The notes under the pieces are model-generated. The model was given only the letters and a program-made list of their open reading frames with translations. It was not told the DNA's origin and did not search any database. The position numbers and the translations under genes are program-made. This document shows, in pieces, positions 17,079 to 30,767 of a stretch of 64,000 nt of DNA. Every line of letters starts with the position of its first letter. Within the stretch, counting starts at the first letter, position 1. Origin of the DNA: DATCJA01 sp963734635 (GTDB lineage: Bacteria > Acidobacteriota > Vicinamibacteria > Vicinamibacterales > UBA2999); the NCBI GenBank assembly GCA_963734635.1, contig CAVTIA010000002.1, positions 372,001 to 436,000 of the forward strand, written 5' to 3'.

Positions 17079-17639
17079 CTATCCGGCCACCTTGAGATTG
17101 TTGACGACGCGGGTCACATTTTCCGTGCTGCGAGCCAGCATCATCGCACGGTCGGCTTCGGCCTTGGATTTCACGTTTCCCGTCAGCGTTACGACGCCGT
17201 CTTCCGTGTCGACATCGATTCTCAATCCGCTGACCATGGAGTCGGCAAGGAGCTTCGCCTTCACTGCCGACGTGATCCCGGCATCGCCGGTGATGTCACG
17301 GACGTTGTCTCCGATGTTACCCGTCCCTCGATCGGCATTGTCGCGATCGAAGAGACCCCCAGTCGGCGCCGACTCCGTCACCGTAATACTGTCAACGACC
17401 TCGCGCACGCCATCCGTGTTCCGGGCAATCTGAACCGCGCGCTCCTTGGCGAGCGCGGAATCCACGTCGCCGGTGAGCGTGACCACACCGTTCCTCGTGT
17501 CGACGTTCACTTGATACGCCTTCACGGTGTCATCGGCTGCCATCTTGGTCTTGACGTTCGTGGTGATGCCCGCGTCAGTCTGTGCGCACGCCACGGTGAG
17601 CGCGGCGACACCGACGAGGGCGGCCAATCTCTGTAACAT
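17079..17639 (-). CDS. BON-domain lipoprotein (OsmY-like)
   Basis: The 186-residue protein has a lipoprotein signal (LAALVGVAALTVAC, Cys as lipidation site) and two BON domains, each ending in the diagnostic VVTLTGxV (DTRNGVVTLTGDVDS and DTEDGVVTLTGNVKS). They are joined by a Gly/Asp-rich linker. BON domains bind membranes or phospholipids, and OsmY-type proteins act in envelope stress. The ATG at 17639 follows AGGAGG. It lies downstream of the DUF4159 operon on the same strand, beyond a hairpin region. Confidence 0.88.
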   Translation of the reverse strand: MLQRLAALVGVAALTVACAQTDAGITTNVKTKMAADDTVKAYQVNVDTRNGVVTLTGDVDSALAKERAVQIARNTDGVREVVDSITVTESAPTGGLFDRDNADRGTGNIGDNVRDITGDAGITSAVKAKLLADSMVSGLRIDVDTEDGVVTLTGNVKSKAEADRAMMLARSTENVTRVVNNLKVAG

Positions 17640-17679
17640 CACAACCTCCTGAAGAGTCAGTAGAGCTCCGGTGACGGAC

Positions 17680-17878
17680 ACGCATTCGGCGTACCAGCCC
17701 GATAAACGGCAGAGCCAGCAACTCGTCAGAAGGGGCGAACGAACGCGGAATCAACGTGTTGACCCTTCGCGTTCTTAATGCTCAGTTCGTGTTCACGTTC
17801 AGTTGCTGAGTTCAGGTTCTTATCGAACCTTGAACGCGAACGAAGCGGGAACCAGGAAGTGTGAACGGTTGTTCTCGT
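17680..17878. terminator. Operon-end hairpin region
   Basis: No gene. The stretch between the BON gene and the last DUF4159 gene contains repeated GTTCACGTTCAGTT-like words and a 10-bp hairpin with one bulge: GTTCAGGTTC at 17810-17819 with GAACCTTGAAC at 17825-17835. It is positioned to end transcription of the long minus-strand operon. Confidence 0.45.
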
Positions 17879-18627
17879 TCAGTGCGTCATCGCGTAGACG
17901 ATGTAGTTCACGCCAAGACGGTAAGCGTCGTTGGTGGGGTCGGTTCCGTACAGATCCCTCGGCAGACCATTCCCAGTAGTCGCCAAGATCGTTGTTCCAG
18001 TTGGCCAGTGCGAGCATGCGCCCTGACGGATCGTTGTTTTCGAACATCCCCCAGAACGACGGCGGGACGTTCACGGTTGGATGCGGCACTTCCAGATGCT
18101 TGATGTTGAAGAACGACTGAAAGACCGGGTGTGAGACGTCGAGCCTGATGAAGTGGTGGTTCGGAAGGGCGCGCTTCATCTGCGCCACCATGTTGCGCCA
18201 GTGGCCGTCACCTTCGAAGTCGTCGAAGATGAGCAGTCCGCCCTTGAGTAAGTACTCCCGAAGGTTCTTCGCCTCGGCGTCGTTACTCGTCCAATAGCCA
18301 GGCTCGGACATGTAGATGACCGGGTTCTCGAAGATACGCGAATCGTCGAGGTCCAGAATGTTGCTGCCGTCCTTCCGGACGCGCATGTTCGTGATGTAGT
18401 CGAGAATTTCCGCGAAGTTCCGCTCCGCTGTCGGGTAGTCGTGTTCCCATCCACCGCCGCCGAAGCGGCTGAGACTCGCGCCGTAGCGAATACGCGTGAA
18501 CACGAAATGGCTGTCGTACTCGACAGTGGGCATCGACTGACGCCCGCGCCGGAGCGAGATCTGTCCGGCGACCACTGCCGGCAGGAGGAGCGCCGCAACC
18601 AGCGACCGAAGCAATCGTGAGACGCAT
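17879..18627 (-). CDS. DUF4159 domain exported protein A, frameshifted
   Basis: About 248 residues of a DUF4159 protein, last gene of the MoxR operon. After a signal-like N-terminus (LVAALLLPAVVAGQ) the domain shows FVFTRIRYG, WEHDYPTAERNF, NPVIYMSEPGYW, LREYLLKGGLLIFDDFEGD and MLALANWNNDLGDYWEW. An indel near 17965 changes frame; the corrected end is YGTDPTNDAYRLGVNYIVYA followed by MTH and stop at 17879. A second indel near 18612 lets the ATG at 18627 join the body. The domain resembles class-I glutamine-amidotransferase-like Rossmann folds without catalytic residues; function unknown. Confidence 0.75.
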
Positions 18628-18636
18628 GGCGGGTTT

Positions 18637-19464
18637 TCAGTGCGTCATCGCGTAGAGGATGACGTTGATGCCGACGGCATAGCCGTTCGGCGAGAACTGG
18701 TAGAAGAAGCGCGGGTCTTCGCCTTCGCGCTCCCACGCGTCCGAAATGTCCGTGTTGTGCGTCATCAGCACCATGAGGTTGCCGTGATGATCCGACACGC
18801 CTCGCACCGCTCGGGACGGCGCTGTCGAACCCGCGCTCGGAGGTGCCGCCGCCGCTCGTCCGCCAGAACTGAATCGACGGGAATCTGCGGTAGCTCATGC
18901 ACCTCGAACATCATCTTGAACACGGGATGGTCGAGCGGAACGTCGCTGAACCGGATATTCGGACGGCGGCAGCACGCGCGTAAGCTGCGACGCCCAGTTC
19001 TGCCACGCATAGCGTGCCCCAGTAGTCGTCCACCCACAAGAAGCCGCCCTTGAGCAGGTAGGCCCGAAGGCCGCGCACTTCCGCTTCTGTGAACGCAGCG
19101 GTCCCGACGTCCTCCATGTGCAGATACGGGCACTGGTACAACGCGTCTTCGGTGAGTCGCACGACGAGGTGCTCGGGTGTGCCGTGGGAGTCCTTGCTGA
19201 CGCGCGTCTTCGTCAGCTCCGACAGGCGGATGGAGAAATTCAGCTCGGCGTCAGGATAGTCCGTGGACCACCCCTGCCCGCCCGCCTCGCGGCGTCCGCT
19301 CGTGTAGACCGCCCGGCAGAAGTTGAAGCCCCGGCCGAAGCTGTCGTCGCGAGCAAACTTTGCCGGATACCCGCGCGGACCGAACCCGCCGAACTGCCGC
19401 CCGAACTGCGCCAGGGTCGTCGTCCCGACGCCCACGACCAGCAGGAGCGTCAGCGAGAGCGATT

Positions 19465-19468
<4 letters not shown>
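18637..19468 (-). CDS. DUF4159 domain exported protein B, several frameshifts
   Basis: About 277 residues of a second DUF4159 protein. GTG at 19468 overlaps the upstream DUF4175 stop (GTGA). The signal peptide is SLSLTLLLVVGVGTTTLAQ. Domain blocks are NFCRAVYTSGRREAGGQGW, YPDAELNFSIRLSELTKTR, LTEDALYQCPYLHMED and LRAYLLKGGFLWVDDYWGT. At least three indels (near 19010, 18860 and 18805) interrupt the frame; sequence then resumes as THNTDISDAWEREGEDPRFF and ends FSPNGYAVGINVILYAMTH at 18637. It is much closer to protein C (32147-32980) than to protein A. Confidence 0.7.
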
Positions 19469-23108
<3,640 letters not shown>

Positions 23109-23206
23109 GACGCCCCTCTCGATTCCGCCGGTTCCGCGGCTCCTCGGATGGTGTCCGCGGCGCCCGGCCTAGTCACCTCAGAATACGCCTAAGCTGCCGT
23201 CTCCGT

Positions 23207-25247
23207 TCAGGCTTTCGACATCCGGTTCGAAATCAGCGTATCGGCCCCCAGGAGCAGGATGCCGAGGAAGAGCACGTACCACCACAGCCGCTGCGATCGC
23301 TCCTGGACTTCGGGTGTCGGCGGCAGCCCGGCGGCACCGGCCTGCCGGCCACTGGGGCCGCCGCTCGTCGCGGCGGCGACGATTTCCTTGGGATCCATGG
23401 CTGTCAGGTCCGACTCCGCTGTATCGACATTGCTGGCCACGACGGCGTTGACCGTGTCGCCCGACTGAGCGCGCACCTCGTAGAAGCCCTGCTCGGTCAG
23501 CTCGAGCACCTCAGCGCCCTCTTCGTCGACCGCGACGCGGCGGCCGGACGGGGTCAATACGACGCCGCTTACCGGCTGCGCCGCGGCCCCCGCCGAGGTA
23601 TCGAGCACCTGGCCGACGGTGAGCCACGGCGCCGGCTCGGAGTAGGACGCCAGATGCCTCGCCACCCGATGAACGAACGGCAGATACACGGGCTTCAGCG
23701 GAAAATCGTTCCACGACAGGTCGAGCGTCGACGCCCACAGCAGCACGCGTCCCGCGCCGATCCGGCGTTCGAGAAGCGCCGGTGCACCACCGTCGAAACG
23801 CGCCAGTACCTGTGCGTCGGCCGCCGGCATCACCGTGCGATAGCCGTAGATCCTCGCCGCGGCAAAGTCACCGCTGCGGGGCGCGCGAAACGGCTCGAAT
23901 ACGGGATGGCCGTACTCGAGGGCGCCAATCCGGGCTGCGTCGCCTCTTGTGCGATCCACGGGCGCCTGGAGCACGGCGGGAAGTACGTCCACGTCCTGAC
24001 TCCAGGTGGCGCGCGATCCGATTGCGACGAACAACCCGCCGCCGCCTTCGACAAACCGCTGGAGTCGCCGGGCCAACGCCGCAGGCACGGTGATGTCGTT
24101 CAGCAGCACCACGGATGCACGCCGGAGGTCGTCGTCGGAGAGGGCATCCTGGTTGCGGGAGACGGCCTCGAAGCGCGGCGCATCACCGATCGCGAGCGCG
24201 CGGTTCAGATACAACGCTCCGCCGCCCGTGCCGCCACGATCGACGACGATGACGCGAACCGGCTGAACGGGCGACACGACGAAATGAAATACGTTGTCGG
24301 TGGCAAGGGCATCATCGCCGGCTCGCACGCTGCCGCGCATGAACGTTCCCGCCACGGTCACCGGATCGAACGTCACCGACGCAGAGCTGTTCGCCTCGAC
24401 GTCGAGTGGTTTGCTTTGAATCGCGCGGCCGCCGAATTCAAGTGAGAGCTGTCCACCGCGCAGCGAACGCATGCTGCGATTGACCGCGACCGCGGTCACG
24501 GCGACTCGCTCCTGGTTCGAGAACGTCGAGCGGGCGAGCGAAATCCCTGTCACTGCGACGTTTGCGGCCTCAGCCGCCGCCGGAAATCGCGACCGGGGTC
24601 ACCGTGGTGCCTTCCGGCAGCCGTGCGCCCTCCTCGCCTCGCCATCCGCCGCGTTGAAAGTCGCTGATCAGGACGACCTCGCGCCGCGGCAGCGACGTGT
24701 CAGCGAGGATGCTGCCGGCCACCTTCAGCGCCGGCGCGTAGCGCGTCGCGCCTGCGCCTGGCTTGGCGGCAGCGATGGCGGCCGCGAGCCGCTGACGTTC
24801 TCCTGGCGCGGCGGAGCGCAGCGCGATCTCCGCGCCGGATGAGAAGAAGACCACCGACGCGCGATCGTCCGGACCGAGGGCACTGATGACGTTCTGGGCG
24901 GCTGCGCGCGCGCGATCCCAGTGATCGCCGTACGTGATGCTGTAGCTCTGATCGAGGAGGACAACGACCTCACGCGCGCCCGTGCCGACGGCCGTGTTCA
25001 GGTCGTCGCGCTGCAGAAACGGACGCGCGAACGCCAGCACGATGAGCGCCAGCGCCGTGAGCCGCACCATCAGCAGCAGCCAGTTGTGAATCCGCCGCCG
25101 GCGCACCGATTTGTAGGGGACGCGCTGCACGAACATCAACGACGGAAAACGCACCACCTGCTTCTTCTCGCGCTGAATCAGATGGATCAGTACCGGAATC
25201 GACAGCGCCGCGAGCGCAACGAAGAACAAGGGGGCAAGGAATGACAT
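23207..25247 (-). CDS. BatA/VWA-domain membrane protein, one frameshift
   Basis: About 680 residues. The N-terminus is a BatA domain (MSFLAPLFFVALAALSIPVL, with HLIQREKKQVVRFPSLMF), followed by a second helix and a von Willebrand A domain with a MIDAS-like DQSYS in EVVVLLDQSYSITYGD. An indel near 24565 follows VTPVAISGGG; the second half continues as VTGISLARSTFSNQERVAV, then a glutamine-amidotransferase-like domain (LRRASVVLLNDI, RFVEGGGGLFVAIG), a beta domain and a C-terminal helix (LWWYVLFLGILLLGADTLI). The ATG lies two bases after the DUF58 stop. VWA proteins of this type are partners of MoxR ATPases. Confidence 0.85.
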
Positions 25248-25249
25248 GG

Positions 25250-26176
25250 CTACCGAAGTCTCATTTTTTTCTCACGCCCTGTCAGAAACCGAAACAGCGC
25301 GTGATCCAGCGGCTTGGACGTATCGAGCAGCGTGTAATCGACACGAACCTCAGAGAATCGCTGCTGCAATGCGTCCACGTGGGCGCGTACCAGCGAGATG
25401 TACTCCTTTCGCATCGCTTCCGGCACCACGGGTATCTGGTCGCCGCTTTCGAGGTCCTCGAAGGCGGATGCATTGGAAAAGCCGAAATCGAGCTCCGCAG
25501 GGTCCAGTACGTGAAACACGATCAGATCGTTGCCACGAAACCGCAGCGGGGTCACAGCATCGACCACGGTCTCGGGATCTTCGTAGAAATCCGAGATGAC
25601 GACCAGCACGCCACGCCGGCCGAAGTGCTCCGCCAGCTTGTGGAGGGGCTCGCGCAGCCGGCCCGGGCGGCCTGGCTTGATCCGGTCCAGCACGTGCAGC
25701 ACGGTCTCCATGTGCTTGGCCGACGGCGGCACGTGTTCGACGACGTCCTCATCGAAAGCGACGAAACCTACGCGATCCCGCTGATGATGCACCAGGTTGG
25801 TGAGGCATGCGGTAAGCATGCGAGCGTAATCGAGCTTGGTAATTCCGATGCTGCCGTAGTCCATCGATTTCGACACGTCCAGCAACACCGAAAAATTCAT
25901 GTTCGACTCTGCTTCGTACTCCTTGACGTAGTAGCGATCGGTGCGCGCCCACACCCGCCAGTCGATGCGGCGGATGTCGTCGCCGGGCACATAGCCGCGG
26001 TGCTCGGCGAAATCGACCGACGCGCCGAAGTACGGCGCCTTGTGCAGCCCGTTGATGAATCCGTCCACGACGGCGCGCGACACGAGCGACAGGTTCCCGA
26101 TTCGTGCGAGCACGACGGGATCCATGAACCGCGCGCCGGGAATCGCGCTCGGATTGTGGCCCGCGAGAAGACTCAC
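25250..26176 (-). CDS. DUF58 domain protein
   Basis: The 308-residue protein carries the DUF58 hallmark RRIDWRVWARTDRYYVKEYE, followed by a VWA-like domain with DVSKSMDYG at the metal-site position (FSVLLDVSKSMDY) and VLVVISDFYEDPE. It is cytoplasmic or membrane-associated. The GTG start at 26176 overlaps the MoxR stop (GTGA). MoxR-DUF58-BatA is a widespread gene set proposed to act as a chaperone or metal-insertion system for membrane or secreted complexes. Confidence 0.92.
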   Translation of the reverse strand: MSLLAGHNPSAIPGARFMDPVVLARIGNLSLVSRAVVDGFINGLHKAPYFGASVDFAEHRGYVPGDDIRRIDWRVWARTDRYYVKEYEAESNMNFSVLLDVSKSMDYGSIGITKLDYARMLTACLTNLVHHQRDRVGFVAFDEDVVEHVPPSAKHMETVLHVLDRIKPGRPGRLREPLHKLAEHFGRRGVLVVISDFYEDPETVVDAVTPLRFRGNDLIVFHVLDPAELDFGFSNASAFEDLESGDQIPVVPEAMRKEYISLVRAHVDALQQRFSEVRVDYTLLDTSKPLDHALFRFLTGREKKMRLR

Positions 26177-27228
26177 ATGCCACTCCGCGGCAGCGGAACG
26201 GCGTCGAGCAACCGATCCGTCAGCATGTCGGTGGTAATGCCTTCCGACTGCGCGTGGAAGTTCGTGATGATTCGGTGGCGCAGCACAGGATGGGCCAGCG
26301 CGCGGACGTCCTCGAAGCTCACGTGATACCGGCCGCTCGTCAGCGCGCGCGCCTTGCCACCAAGCACCAGGTACTGGGCGGCGCGGACGCTGGCACCGAA
26401 TGCGACCCACTTCTTCACGTTGTCCGGGCATGTCTCGGACTTGGGCCGGCTGGCACGAACGATGTCGAGCGCGTGCCGCATCACAGGCTCCGCGACAGGC
26501 ACCTTGCGCACGAGTCGCTGGAACGCGATCAGATCCTCGCCGCTCACCGGACGCTCGAGCTTCGGGTCCTGCAGTGCAGTCGTCGTCCGCACCACGTCGT
26601 ATTCTTCGCCGTACGGCGGGTGGTCGATGATGATGTGGAACATGAAACGGTCGAGCTGCGCTTCCGGCAGCGGATATGTCCCTTCCAGCTCGATCGGGTT
26701 CTGCGTCGCAAAGACGTAGAACGGCTCGGCGAGGGTGTAGGTGCGCCCCTGGATCGTGACGCGATGCTCCTGCATCGCCTCGAGCAGCGCCGACTGCGTC
26801 TTCGGCGGCGTCCGGTTGATCTCGTCCGCCAGAACGATGTTGGCGAAGATGGGCCCGGGAGCGAACACCATCTGGCGCCGGCCCGTCGCAGGGTCCTCCT
26901 GGACGAGGTCGGTGCCGGTAATGTCGGACGGCATCAGGTCGGGCGTGAACTGAATACGTGAAAACTTCAGATCGAGGACGCGCGCCATCGTGTAAATCAG
27001 CAGCGTCTTGGCAAGACCGGGCGCCCCGACGATCAGGCTGTTGCCACCGACGAACAGGGTGTGGAGCACCTGCGAGATAACGTCTGCCTGGCCGACGATG
27101 ACCTTGCTCAGCTCCGAGATAATCTGTTCACGGCCGACCTTCATCTTGTCGGCAAGCGCCAGATCGTCCGGCGATTCGAGGTCGACGACATCGCTCACGT
27201 AGGTATTCGTTAGCACTCGGTCAGTCAT
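26173..27228 (-). CDS. MoxR family AAA+ ATPase
   Basis: The 351-residue ATPase has Walker A GAPGLAKT, Walker B NIVLADEINRTPPKTQ, sensor-1 FVFATQNPIELEGTYPLPEA and the arginine-finger region LDRFMFH, all diagnostic of MoxR proteins. It hydrolyses ATP and works with VWA-domain partners; the next gene encodes one such partner type. The ATG overlaps the stop of the upstream caspase-like gene by four bases. No damage. Confidence 0.95.
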   Translation of the reverse strand: MTDRVLTNTYVSDVVDLESPDDLALADKMKVGREQIISELSKVIVGQADVISQVLHTLFVGGNSLIVGAPGLAKTLLIYTMARVLDLKFSRIQFTPDLMPSDITGTDLVQEDPATGRRQMVFAPGPIFANIVLADEINRTPPKTQSALLEAMQEHRVTIQGRTYTLAEPFYVFATQNPIELEGTYPLPEAQLDRFMFHIIIDHPPYGEEYDVVRTTTALQDPKLERPVSGEDLIAFQRLVRKVPVAEPVMRHALDIVRASRPKSETCPDNVKKWVAFGASVRAAQYLVLGGKARALTSGRYHVSFEDVRALAHPVLRHRIITNFHAQSEGITTDMLTDRLLDAVPLPRSGM

Positions 27229-28157
27229 GGCTTCGGGTCTCCCTCGAGTCTACGGATTTCGCGCGTCTTGAGCGCAAGGTCGGTCACCAGCCGTTCGAGC
27301 TCGCTCGTGTACTTCGCCGGCGGCATGCTGTCCTTCAGGAGTCTCAGCGACTCGACGCGGCGCTCGAGATCGCGGCGTTCCAGATACAGCGCGCGCAGCT
27401 TCGGGTCGTCGGGCAGCGGCGCGGCGTCCGCAGCCGACCCGAGCGACAGTGCGGCGGCAAGCTTGCCGTCGGCGCCGGTCGCGGCCGGCGTCTGACTGCC
27501 GTTCTTGTCGCCGTTGTCGTCGAGCATCGCGTGCTCGGTCGCGAGCAGCCCTTCCCGCTCGTAGGCGCGCGCGACCTCCGCCTTCGTATACTGAAACGCC
27601 TCGAGCATGCTGATACGGCCGTTCTTGTCCGCATCGGCCGTATCACTGGAGAACGCCTCAACGAAGTAACCGCCAAACAGGGTGGTGAACTGCTCCGCTC
27701 CGCTGCGTGTGGCAGTGATGATCGTGCGGCCCTGAGCCGAAAGCGCCTCGACGAACGGGCCGCTGGAGCTCGATGTGTTGACGAACACGACGTTGCGCGC
27801 GGGCACCCGGCGAATCATCGTGTTGAACTCGGCGGCCGTGATGTCGGGGCCCGGCAGGTTGAATCTGGCGGTCTGTCCGTCGAAACTGCCATGCCCGAAC
27901 AATACGATGTACACGACGTCCTCGGGAGCGGCGGTCTTGGAGAACGCGGCCAGCGCCTTGTCGATTTCCTCGCGCGTGGCCCGGCCGTTGATGCGTCCTG
28001 CGGGCTCCTTCGCGTCTGCCAGGTACACGAGCCGGTCGGGCGTAACGCCCACCTTGGCCGACGCCTCGGCCAGGGCAGTACCCCACTTGTGAAACAGCTC
28101 GCCGTGCTCGGGGTCGCCCGACAAGCCGACGACAATCAGGAGAAACGCTCGAAGCAT
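27225..28157 (-). CDS. Caspase/C13-peptidase-like exported protein with EF-hand-like loops
   Basis: The 310-residue product starts with a signal peptide (MLRAFLLIVVGLSG). A caspase-hemoglobinase-like fold follows: DVVYIVLFGHGSFDG carries the His-Gly dyad position, and NVVFVNTSSSSGPF occupies the place of the catalytic Cys, but the residues there are Ser. Downstream, DADKNGRISMLEAF and DDNGDKNG resemble EF-hand calcium loops. A C-terminal helix (ERRDLERRVESLRLL) may be a coiled coil. Start at 28157 overlaps the upstream stop (TGATG). Without Cys it is either a Ser-variant peptidase or a binding protein; the operon suggests a role with MoxR/VWA proteins. Confidence 0.75.
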   Translation of the reverse strand: MLRAFLLIVVGLSGDPEHGELFHKWGTALAEASAKVGVTPDRLVYLADAKEPAGRINGRATREEIDKALAAFSKTAAPEDVVYIVLFGHGSFDGQTARFNLPGPDITAAEFNTMIRRVPARNVVFVNTSSSSGPFVEALSAQGRTIITATRSGAEQFTTLFGGYFVEAFSSDTADADKNGRISMLEAFQYTKAEVARAYEREGLLATEHAMLDDNGDKNGSQTPAATGADGKLAAALSLGSAADAAPLPDDPKLRALYLERRDLERRVESLRLLKDSMPPAKYTSELERLVTDLALKTREIRRLEGDPKP

Positions 28158-30451
28158 CACGAAAGCCCGACAGCGCGGCGGTAGCCCCATTCCGCGCACA
28201 TCAGACCCATCAGCGCGAACAGGATGATCGGCATGTTCCACAGCTCGCGCTCTTCGACCGAGGTGACGCCGCGACCGCCGTAGCGAACGTCTTCGGCAAG
28301 GCCGGCCGCCGTTTCCGTCGTATAAAACCGTCCGCCCGTTTCTTCGGCAATCCGGCGAAGCGGCCCTTCGTGCATGGTGGGGTCGAAATACTCAGCGTCG
28401 CTCGGACCCGCGCGCAGGTACGTGACGCCGCTGCCGATGATGTCGGACCCACGGGACGAGTCGACCGCGACCTCGTAGGTGCCGCCGTTGTTCGTGACGA
28501 AGGTGCCGCGGTAGAGGCCGTCCCGTTCGCCAGTCCATTCAAGCGGGACGTCAACAGTGCTGCCGTCGGGCCGCGTGACGCGCGCGGTGACGCCGGCGTC
28601 GTTCAGCTCGACGAATGTCTTGTCTACGATCGTCGCCTCGATTGTCGACAGGCTCACCCGGCTCGACACGATCGACGGTCGTCCGCGCCTCGACGACCCC
28701 GGGTACGCCGTCGACGAGCCAGCGCAGCATCTGCCGCCAGAAGTTTTCGTGCGTCTGATCCTCGAGCGAGATGCTGGCGTGCATCTGCCACTGCCAGGTG
28801 TCCTGCAGCGTGAGCGCCAGCGCCTTGCCGCGCCCGTACTGATGCCACGTCAGTACCGGCTGCGACCGGCCGCGGTCGTCGGTGCCGGTCAGAAGCACGG
28901 TCGCGGCGGGTTTCGGGTTGAGCGTCGCATTGACGCTCGTCGCCTGCGGCAGATCGCGCCAGCGCGCGGCCGACGCCGCTTCGCTGTTGCCGATCTGGGT
29001 CGCGGCGTGCGACTGACCCGCGCGCGTCGGCTGTACCAGCAGCCGCGCCAAGTCGGCCGGCTCCGACGCCCGCGCAGCGCGGATCGATGACGAGCGGCAG
29101 TGCGTCGGCAACCGGCGTACCGCCGTAGCCACCTTCCGCGAACGCGCGCGCGCCGCCGAGCATGAGCAGATTGCCGCCGCGCCGGTCGACGAAGTCGGCA
29201 ATCATCTGCAGCTGGTCGCCGGAAAACGCCCCCGCCTCGATGCTGCCCAGAATCAGGCCGCGATACGAAAACAACTCCTCGCGCGTCTTGGGGAAGCCCC
29301 CGACAAGCTCGTCCGGACCGTCAACACCGAGTCGCAGAAACTTGTTGTCGGCCGTCCGCTGCAGCACGACGAGCTGAAGGTTCTTGTCGTCGGCCACCGC
29401 ACGACGGATGAACTTCATCTCGAATCGCGGCTCGCCTTCGAAGTACAGGATCTTGTCCTGCGACGTCTCGCACCTGGATGAGCGCCTCGCGAATGTTGTT
29501 CTGCGCCACGACTCTCGTCCGGATTGCGGCGCGACTCGGAACTTGAAGAGCCGCGGACCCGCCTCCGACGCGGTTGCGCGAACGCGTACCGTGGCCGGGC
29601 TGTCGTCGGCAGGCAGCCGAACCTGTTCGGAGCCGACAATCCGACCCTCGTCCTCGACGTCGACCGTGACCGTGCGGCCGCCGTACCCGGTCTGCGTCAC
29701 TACGACGTCTACGAGGAGCGACGCGCCCTTGAGAACGCTGCGCGGCGTGCTGACCCGGTCGATTTGAATGTCGCGCGGCAGCTGGGCGCTGCCAACACCG
29801 ACTGTGTAGACGGGCAGCTTCTCCGCTTTCATGCCGAGCAGCGAGTTGGCGAACGAGGCATCGCTGGTGTCGGCGCCGTCGGATACGAGCACGACGCCTG
29901 ACACAGGGAGACCGGCGAGCTCTTCGCGCGCCCCGTCGAGCGCGGGACCAAGCCGCGTCTGCGATCCGCCGAACGTGAGATCCTTTGCGGACTCGAGCCG
30001 GCCGGCGGTGGACGAGAAACGAAACACGCGAACCAGGAAGCGATCCGACAGCGCCTTCAGCAACGCGCTCTCCGGGGCGCCGAACTGCTGCTTGACGAAT
30101 TCGCCGCGCGGCATGCCCGACCCAGTCGGGTATCTGCATGCTCCGCGAGTCGTCCAGGAGCACAGCCACGACGTTCTGCTGCGGGACCGCCGCCCGGACG
30201 ATGAGCGTTGGACGGAACAGGCAGAACAGCACGAGGGCGAGCGCTGCCATGCGCAGCGCAGTCAGGACGATCCGGTCGCGAAGCCGTCCCTTCGAGCGCA
30301 CGCTGCGGTAGGTGACCATGGCCACCACCATGACCGTGCCGGCGAGCAACGCGGCGACGAGCGCACCGGTGCCGATGTCGAAGCGGAACTCACCCTGCTG
30401 GAAGACAACGGGCCGATAGCTGAAGAGTGCCTGAAAAATGGCCTCCAACAC
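28157..30451 (-). CDS. Membrane VWA/glutamine-amidotransferase-like protein, several frameshifts
   Basis: About 765 codons. Two N-terminal helices (GALVAALLAGTVMVVAMVTY, IVLTALRMAALALVLFCLF) precede a VWA domain with LLDDSRSMQIPDW (MIDAS DxSxS). A frame change near 30115 follows, then SGVVLVSDGADTSDASF. A beta region and a class-I glutamine-amidotransferase-like domain follow (KILYFEGEPRFEMKFIRRA, MIADFVDRRGGNLLMLGGA) and a C-terminal helix (MPIILFALMGLMCAEWGY). Other indels lie near 29470, 29085 and 28665. Start is GTG 30451 after GGGGAG. It is the first gene of the overlapping VWA-C13-MoxR-DUF58-BatA operon. Confidence 0.75.
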
Positions 30452-30599
30452 GGCAAACTCCCCTTCTTAAAGGACGGCAGGGTCTCGGGATTCAACCCTT
30501 CGAGCCTCAGCCGTTTCGCGGGCCCGAAACAAGAACCACAAGACCCGATGAGCGCCGATCATACCTTCTGAAAGGTGCGGGAGAAACCCCTCATTGAGC

Positions 30600-30767
30600 G
30601 AGAACGCCTAACGTCCAACTCCCAATTCCCAAAATGCCAACTCCCAACGTCCAACAGGCGTTCGAGGGCGGGAACATGCCCGTTGCCATTCGCATGTGGG
30701 CGTTGGAGATTTGAGAGTCGGGAGGTGGGAGTTGGGAGTTGGGAAGTCGGGAGTCATTCAGGCGAAT
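30600..30767. repeat. Word-repeat island, CCAACTCCCAA inverted arms
   Basis: The left arm (about 30607-30655) is built of CCAACTCCCAA-type words, and the right arm (about 30700-30760) of the complementary GGGAGTTGGGAGTTGGGA. Together they form a long imperfect inverted repeat upstream of the VWA gene. No gene. Confidence 0.65.
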
